A stretch of 9,826 bases of DNA, from assembly GCA_030538335.1 (NCBI GenBank), contig JAUNUE010000015.1:8301-18126 (forward strand), written 5' to 3'. Below the pieces are notes generated by a model. That model was not told the DNA's origin. It saw only the letters and a list, made by a program, of their open reading frames with translations, and searched no databases. Source of the DNA: Allobrachymonas sp. GTDB taxonomy: Bacteria > Pseudomonadota > Gammaproteobacteria > Burkholderiales > Burkholderiaceae_C. Shown here one piece after another: positions 6,311 to 9,826 of this stretch (positions are counted from its first letter, which is position 1; each line of letters starts with the position of its first letter). A program made the position numbers and the translations under genes.

Positions 6311-6400
6311 GTAAGGCAGAACCTCCGAAGGAGATTCTGCCGCATGAGGCGGTTGAGCAAACAACATCCGTCGGAATCGCCTGCGGCGGTTCCAACTTAC
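6311..6400. mobile_element. REPIN-like element: two related hairpins in inverted orientation
   Basis: Hairpin A (6315-6341) and hairpin B (6373-6393) are copies of one sequence in opposite orientation. Aligning the minus strand of 6311-6341 with the plus strand of 6370-6400 gives 23 of 31 identical bases, with shared blocks GAATC, CCT, CGG, GGTTC and CTTAC. The stem differences are largely paired (for example T-A in A versus G-C in B), so both still fold. The unit therefore begins GTAAG and ends CTTAC. This is the architecture of REPINs (paired REP sequences moved by RAYT transposases), whose REP hairpins carry a short GTRG-like foot. No transposase is in the window. It could instead be a double-hairpin 3' UTR or part of a recombination site. 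Confidence 0.55.
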
Positions 6401-6403
6401 GTG

Positions 6404-7483
6404 TTAGGCAGCACTCGCGGCCTCTGCGGCGGGCGCTCTTGGCGGCAAGCCTGCCCGCCGTATGGCGAGTAACCGCGTCATCACTTCGTCACCGTACGGA
6501 GTGAGCGTCCAATACGTGCCTGAGTCTTTGACGCTTCGCGCCTTTTCGCTCTTTGCCATAAGACCAATCGCGCGAAGCTGAATCTTGACGGTCTGAAACT
6601 CGTTGTCATCGAGCGTGACCCCACGCAGTGTGTGATTGACAAGATCCTTCGACTTGACTAGCCGGGGGTGTAGCTTCGTTGCAGCGAATGAGTCCAGCGC
6701 CTCCTTCAGTCGGGGCTCTGGTGCCTCATGGATCATCAACGGCGCTACTGCGGAGAAGACCTCGTGCCATGAGGTTTCCAGATCGAATGCCCAATGCTGA
6801 CTGCGGTACTCATCCGGCGGACGAGTCAATACGGTGCACTTGAAGGTATGGATCTCGTCGCCTTGGGCGAGGTCTTCAGCGCCCTTGGGCGCGGTCGTTC
6901 TCGTCCTTGCCAGTTCGGCCTGCAACTCCTCGACTTGGCGGCGCAAGCGAAGTAGTTCAACTGTTGCATCCTTGTCGGGTAGTTCGTTTGCACGAACCCA
7001 ACCGATACCGGGCTCTGATTTGATGAGCTGAATTAAGCTGCGGCTAACCACCGAGCCGAGTTCTGCGGGGGATTCCCAGTGCTTGCACAATCGCTTCTCG
7101 ACGAGCGCGCGGAAGCTCGCGAGCTTCGCTTTTCCCTCTGACGATAGCTCAGTCTTGTCTGCGACGATTTGGCCTGGACTACGATGTAGAAATGAGATGA
7201 TGGGCTTTCCCGTTTCAAGGGCGTATCGATACTCCATTTCGGTATAGCTGAACCCATCTGGTCCCACGGAGCCATATCGGCCTGCGACGATGAGTATGTA
7301 GTAGTCACAGTCGTCAATGACCTTCTTGATGAGGTTCCACTGCGACTCGTTCGCTGCAGGAAATAGCTCCATTCCCGAAGGCATGCAATCGAGTTCGAGA
7401 AGGGCGTGCATCACCTCCTGGCGTTCGTTTTCAAGATCTCGGAAGGTGCTGCTGACGAAGACTTGGTATCGCTTTTCGGGCAT
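6404..7483 (-). CDS. DUF4062 domain protein with coiled coil and possible C-terminal winged helix; accessory gene
   Basis: Function is unknown. The N-terminal 100 or so residues match DUF4062: YQVFVSSTFRDLENERQEV (6-24), a GMELFPA motif (37-43), QWNLIKKVIDDCDYYILIVAGRYGSV spanning 48-73, SYTEMEYRYA (79-88) and KPIISFLH (93-100). A GWVRA motif (161-165) is typical of the segment after this domain. A short heptad-like coiled coil follows (172-195). The C-terminal part (about 285-342: ELTPYGDEV-type helix and turn, read here as WTLTPYGDEVMTRLL at 325-339) resembles a winged helix. DUF4062 has a Rossmann/TIR-like appearance and recurs in proteins suspected of roles in signalling or defence; this is inference. 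No signal peptide or membrane segment is seen. G+C is low for the region: 28 and 30 of 60 bases from 7141 and 7201, against 42 of 60 at 8341 in adk. It follows ssb on the same strand by 44 bases with no terminator or clear ribosome binding site. Its stop codon lies in GCCTAAC. Confidence 0.85.
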   Translation of the reverse strand: MPEKRYQVFVSSTFRDLENERQEVMHALLELDCMPSGMELFPAANESQWNLIKKVIDDCDYYILIVAGRYGSVGPDGFSYTEMEYRYALETGKPIISFLHRSPGQIVADKTELSSEGKAKLASFRALVEKRLCKHWESPAELGSVVSRSLIQLIKSEPGIGWVRANELPDKDATVELLRLRRQVEELQAELARTRTTAPKGAEDLAQGDEIHTFKCTVLTRPPDEYRSQHWAFDLETSWHEVFSAVAPLMIHEAPEPRLKEALDSFAATKLHPRLVKSKDLVNHTLRGVTLDDNEFQTVKIQLRAIGLMAKSEKARSVKDSGTYWTLTPYGDEVMTRLLAIRRAGLPPRAPAAEAASAA

Positions 7484-7527
7484 GCTGGCGACTATGGTGG
7501 GTGGTGTTGGCTAAATTGGTTTGGCTG

Positions 7528-8025
7528 CTAAAAAGGAATATCGTCGTCCATATCGTTGAAGCCGCCATCCGCAGGCGCTTGCGAAGGAGCCGGCGCGCGG
7601 CTGGGGGCCGGGCGTGCAGCAGGCGCCGGGGCAGCGTAACCCGCATCGCCGCCGCCATAGCCATCGTCCGGTGCCGGGCCGCCCATGCCTTCGCGTTTGC
7701 CGAGCATCTGCATCTGGTCAACGCGGATTTCGGTAGCGTAGCGGTCTTGCCCCGTGGCCTGGTCTTGCCATTTGCGCGTGCGGATGCTGCCTTCAATATA
7801 GATCTGGCTGCCCTTGCGCAGGTACTGGCCGGCAATTTCGGCCAGCCGCCCGTTGAACACCAGGCGGTGCCATTCGGTATGTTCCTTCGGCTCGCCGGTC
7901 TGGCGGTCTTTCCATTTGTCGGTGGTGGCGAGCGACACGTTGGCGACCTGGTCACCGCTGGGGAAGGTGCGCATCTCGGGGTCACGGCCCAGGTTGCCCA
8001 CGAGGATGACTTTGTTGACGGACAT
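7528..8025 (-). CDS. ssb: Single-stranded DNA-binding protein
   Basis: SSB coats single-stranded DNA as a tetramer in replication, repair and recombination and recruits partner enzymes through its acidic tail. The 165-residue product has the OB-fold over about residues 1-110, beginning MSVNKVILVGNLGRDPEMR, with the DNA-stacking Trp positions at DKWKD and TEWHR (38 and 52). A Gly/Pro/Ala-rich linker (112-155) leads to the canonical tip DMDDDIPF at 158-165. The start at 8025 is chosen because it matches the family N-terminus and has GAGAGG five bases upstream; the frame is open further upstream but the sequence there is not SSB-like. It diverges from adk across a 208-base gap. The DUF4062 gene lies downstream on the same strand and may be read through from the ssb promoter. 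Confidence 0.96.
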   Translation of the reverse strand: MSVNKVILVGNLGRDPEMRTFPSGDQVANVSLATTDKWKDRQTGEPKEHTEWHRLVFNGRLAEIAGQYLRKGSQIYIEGSIRTRKWQDQATGQDRYATEIRVDQMQMLGKREGMGGPAPDDGYGGGDAGYAAPAPAARPAPSRAPAPSQAPADGGFNDMDDDIPF

Positions 8026-8059
8026 GGTGGCCTCTCGAAAAACAGGAAGATGATGTGCA

Positions 8060-8079
8060 GGCAGGCGTGCAGGCCCGCC
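8060..8079 (-). promoter_or_regulatory. Stem-loop in the ssb leader
   Basis: On the minus strand GGCGGGC pairs with GCCTGCC around a six-base loop (seven pairs, one G-U). It lies about 35 bases upstream of the ssb start codon, within the divergent ssb/adk gap (8026-8233). The opposite strand has a mismatch at the G-U position, suggesting the RNA of ssb is the relevant one. No LexA-type CTGT-N8-ACAG site was found in this gap. Confidence 0.3.
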
Positions 8080-8189
8080 TTGTGAAAGATGTGGCAATTC
8101 TTGCATACTTTGCCTGTAGCGCCTTGCGGGATTGGCATATACCCCAAGCCCCTGCGCAAGCGCCAAGTCAGGCCGCAAGCCCTCTGCGT

Positions 8190-8198
8190 GCTATCCTC
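8190..8198 (+). promoter_or_regulatory. Possible extended -10 element for adk
   Basis: TGCTATCCT fits an extended -10 (TGnTATnnT) about 36 bases upstream of the adk ATG, giving a leader of roughly 30 bases. No good -35 is visible, which is acceptable for extended -10 promoters. The adk ribosome binding site is GGAG, seven bases before the ATG. Confidence 0.35.
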
Positions 8199-8233
8199 AC
8201 TGCAGTGATGTTCCCTGCTTTTCGGAGTTTTTC

Positions 8234-8890
8234 ATGAAATTGATCCTTCTGGGTGCGCCCGGCGCGGGCAAAGGCACACAGGCCGCCTTCATCTGCCAGA
8301 AATACGGCATTCCGCAAATTTCCACCGGCGACATGCTGCGTGCCGCCGTAAAAGCAGGCACCCCGCTGGGCCTGCAGGCCAAGGCAGTGATGGAGGCCGG
8401 GCAACTGGTCAGCGACGATCTCATCATCAACCTGGTAAAGGAGCGCATTGCGCAGCCCGATGCAGCCAAGGGTTTTTTGTTCGATGGCTTCCCGCGCACC
8501 ATTCCGCAGGCCGATGCCATGAAGGAAGCTGGCGTAAAACTCGACCATGTGCTGGAGATCGACGTGCCGTTTGACGCCATCATCGAGCGCATCAGCGGCC
8601 GTCGCAGCCACCCCGCATCAGGCCGCACCTACCACGTCACCTTCAACCCGCCCAAAGAAGAGGGCAAAGACGACGTGACCGGCGAGCCGCTGGTGCAGCG
8701 CGACGACGACAAGGAAGAAACCGTCAAGAAGCGCCTCGACGTGTACACGCAGCAAACGCGCCCGCTGGTGGATTACTACAAAAACTGGGCGGCGCAAGAC
8801 CCGGCCACCGCGCCCAAATACAGCGCCATCAGCGGCATGGGCACGGTGGAGGAAATTACCGCACGGGCTTTGCAGGCCTTGGGCGGGTAA
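8234..8890 (+). CDS. adk: Adenylate kinase
   Basis: Adenylate kinase interconverts ATP + AMP and 2 ADP and balances the cell's adenine nucleotides. The 218-residue product has the usual length and motifs: P-loop GAPGAGKGTQ (7-16), AMP-binding STGDMLRAA (30-38), DGFPRTIPQA (84-93) and the long LID domain (about 122-159, RRSHPASGRTYHV onward), which lacks the zinc-binding cysteines as in other Gram-negative enzymes. RDDDKEETVKKRL (156-168) is the conserved segment after the LID. The ATG at 8234 is set by GGAG seven bases upstream and by the MKLILLGAPG start; the frame continues upstream but is not adk. It diverges from ssb and is followed by a weak hairpin before the next gene. Confidence 0.98.
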   Translation: MKLILLGAPGAGKGTQAAFICQKYGIPQISTGDMLRAAVKAGTPLGLQAKAVMEAGQLVSDDLIINLVKERIAQPDAAKGFLFDGFPRTIPQADAMKEAGVKLDHVLEIDVPFDAIIERISGRRSHPASGRTYHVTFNPPKEEGKDDVTGEPLVQRDDDKEETVKKRLDVYTQQTRPLVDYYKNWAAQDPATAPKYSAISGMGTVEEITARALQALGG

Positions 8891-8915
8891 TTCCCCTGCT
8901 GTGGCAGACGAAAAC

Positions 8916-8955
8916 CCTGCTGCCGGTGCCTGTATGCGCGGCAAGCAGGCATTTA
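8916..8955 (+). terminator. Possible weak terminator after adk
   Basis: Two mutually exclusive stems end just before the T-rich CATTTATTA. One pairs CCTGCTGCC (8916-8924) with GGCAAGCAGG (8940-8949), leaving one bulged A. The other pairs TGCCTG (8927-8932) with CAGGCA (8946-8951) and an inner TGC/GCA. The U tract is short and interrupted, so termination would be partial at best. Confidence 0.35.
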
Positions 8956-8987
8956 TTACATAGAATGACGGACTTGTTTCCGTGCGT

Positions 8988-9005
8988 CTGTCGGGTGTCC
9001 GACGG
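8988..9005 (+). other. Short hairpin in the adk-yfcF gap
   Basis: CTGTCGG pairs with CCGACGG around a GTGT loop, about 45 bases upstream of the next start codon. No T run follows, so it is not a terminator and would lie in the leader of the GST gene if that gene starts from a promoter near 8960. The rest of the 160-base gap holds no recognisable gene. Confidence 0.3.
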
Positions 9006-9050
9006 GCGCTGTTGTGGCAGTTTCTTGCTGTTTTATCTTGAGAGCGTTCC

Positions 9051-9680
9051 ATGCATCTGTACGTCGATTCCCGTTATACATCGCCCTATGCCATGTTCGT
9101 GTACGTGACCTTGCGCGAAAAAAACAAGGCTTACTTTGACATTACCCCCATCGACTTGCGCAAAGGGGAGCAAAACCAGGGCGAGTTTGCCAAACAGTCG
9201 CTCACACAACGGGTGCCGATGTACGAAGAAGACGGTTTTGCCATTACCGAATCCACCGCCATCCTCGAATACCTCGAAGAAAAGCACGACGCCCGCCCGG
9301 CCTACCCGCTCAACCGCGAAGACCGCGCCCGTGCCCGCCAGTTGCAGGGCTGGTTTCGCACCGACCTGCAGGCGCTGCGCAAAGAGCGCCCCACCACCGT
9401 TATCTTCTACAAGCAGACCGAAAAACCGGCACCGTTGTCAGCCGAAGCACAGGCCGACGCCGACCAGCTTATTGCCGTTGCCAACACCTTGCTGGCACAT
9501 GGCGGCAAGTTCCTGTTCGACGAGCGCTGGAGCATTCTCGATGTGGAGCTCGCCCTGATGCTGCAGCGTCTGATCAAAGGCGGCGACCCGGTGCCCGAGA
9601 ACCTGGTGACCTACGCCAACTTCCAGTGGCAGCGCCCCAGCGTGCAGTGGTGGGCTACGCAGAAGCGTGAGCCGCTGTAA
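9051..9680 (+). CDS. yfcF: YfcF-like glutathione S-transferase family protein
   Basis: The 209-residue product is a soluble GST-fold protein. It closely follows E. coli YfcF, a glutathione transferase with glutathione-dependent peroxidase activity linked to oxidative stress tolerance. The N-terminal thioredoxin-like domain (1-80) has SPY at 11-13, the cis-Pro motif QRVP (53-56) and the glutathione-binding ESTAI (67-71). The C-terminal helical domain (about 90-205) carries RARARQLQGWFRTDLQALR (92-110), KERPTT (111-116), ALMLQRL (168-174) and FQWQRPSVQ (191-199), all shared with YfcF. The start is supported by TGAGAG six bases upstream of the ATG. Stringent starvation protein A is a less likely alternative, because the ERPTT and FQWQRPSVQ segments are specific to YfcF. 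A strong terminator follows. Confidence 0.88.
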   Translation: MHLYVDSRYTSPYAMFVYVTLREKNKAYFDITPIDLRKGEQNQGEFAKQSLTQRVPMYEEDGFAITESTAILEYLEEKHDARPAYPLNREDRARARQLQGWFRTDLQALRKERPTTVIFYKQTEKPAPLSAEAQADADQLIAVANTLLAHGGKFLFDERWSILDVELALMLQRLIKGGDPVPENLVTYANFQWQRPSVQWWATQKREPL

Positions 9681-9703
9681 AGATCACAAGGTAACGCAGA
9701 TCA

Positions 9704-9728
9704 AAAAAGGCGCTAATAGCGCCTTTTT
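9704..9728. terminator. Intrinsic terminator after yfcF
   Basis: AAAAAGGCGCT pairs with AGCGCCTTTTT around an AAT loop, starting 23 bases after the yfcF stop codon. The T run makes it a strong terminator on the plus strand, and the A run would let it work on the minus strand for any convergent gene beyond the window. Confidence 0.92.
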
Positions 9729-9780
9729 CTTTTGCTGTTGATAGGGTGAAAATATAACCAAACCCGAAAAAAATCAGACA

Positions 9781-9806
9781 CCGTTCGCCCTGAGGTATCG
9801 AAGGGC
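9781..9806. repeat. REP-like palindromic repeat
   Basis: CCGTTCGCCCTGAG at the left and TCGAAGGGC at the right match, as I recall it, a dispersed palindromic repeat common in Burkholderiales and Xanthomonadales genomes (CCGTTCGCCCTGAG..TGTCGAAGGGC), here with a changed loop. GCCCT/AGGGC forms the base of the hairpin. An overlapping stem, AGGTATC (9793-9799) with GATACCT (9808-9814), competes with it. No gene is visible in 9729-9826. Confidence 0.5.
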
Positions 9807-9826
9807 AGATACCTTCCATGTGGGCT

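Noticed and set aside
8026..8233. Small open frame upstream of ssb with Cys-containing CKNCHIFHKAG, and N-terminal extensions of ssb and adk
   Set aside because: They lie in the divergent promoter gap, lack ribosome binding sites, and the known family starts of both genes are well supported.
1..9826. tRNA or rRNA genes, CRISPR arrays, transposase or integrase genes, prophage genes
   Set aside because: No cloverleaf-like tRNA ends, regularly spaced repeats, or DDE, tyrosine or serine recombinase motifs were found on either strand.

Overview
The window looks like chromosomal DNA from a GC-rich betaproteobacterium, most likely Burkholderiales and probably Comamonadaceae or a close relative. This rests on the dusB-fis-purH cluster, the nearby yraN-rsmI and BON-lipoprotein genes, a type III pantothenate kinase, and the protein sequences themselves. 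No database search was run, so all names come from recognising motifs and family sequences.

Layout. Positions 1-2420 (minus strand) hold dusB, fis and the 5' two thirds of purH, read in that order with gaps of 32-39 bases, so they are probably one operon joining tRNA dihydrouridylation, a nucleoid DNA-bending protein and purine synthesis. Positions 2512-3801 (minus) hold a DolP-like BON lipoprotein and yraN; the SIS-domain gene (diaA/gmhA-like) that usually separates them is absent. rsmI (3816-4763, plus) starts back-to-back with yraN and ends overlapping the convergent coaX (4747-5553, minus). kbp, a BON-LysM potassium-binding protein (5756-6241, plus), diverges from coaX and ends at a strong UUCG-loop terminator.

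Positions 6311-7483 are the accessory part. A 359-residue DUF4062 protein is encoded on the minus strand with visibly lower G+C than its neighbours. It sits between kbp and ssb, with no terminator between ssb and it. Just beyond its stop is a 90-base element made of two related hairpins in inverted orientation, bounded by GTAAG and CTTAC. This has the architecture of a REPIN (a paired REP mobile repeat). The gene's stop codon also lies in an integron-like GCCTAAC, a weaker signal.

Positions 7528-9826 return to housekeeping genes: ssb (minus), adk (plus), and a YfcF-like glutathione transferase (plus) followed by a clear terminator and a REP-like palindrome near the window end.

The most interesting item is the DUF4062 gene. 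Its N-terminal domain belongs to a family of TIR-like appearance that recurs in accessory and possible defence contexts, joined here to a coiled coil and a C-terminal region resembling a winged helix. Its function cannot be read from the sequence. The rest is mostly standard, with small points of interest in coaX (a changed phosphate-motif residue), the kbp leader, and the unusually tight yraN/rsmI and rsmI/coaX junctions.
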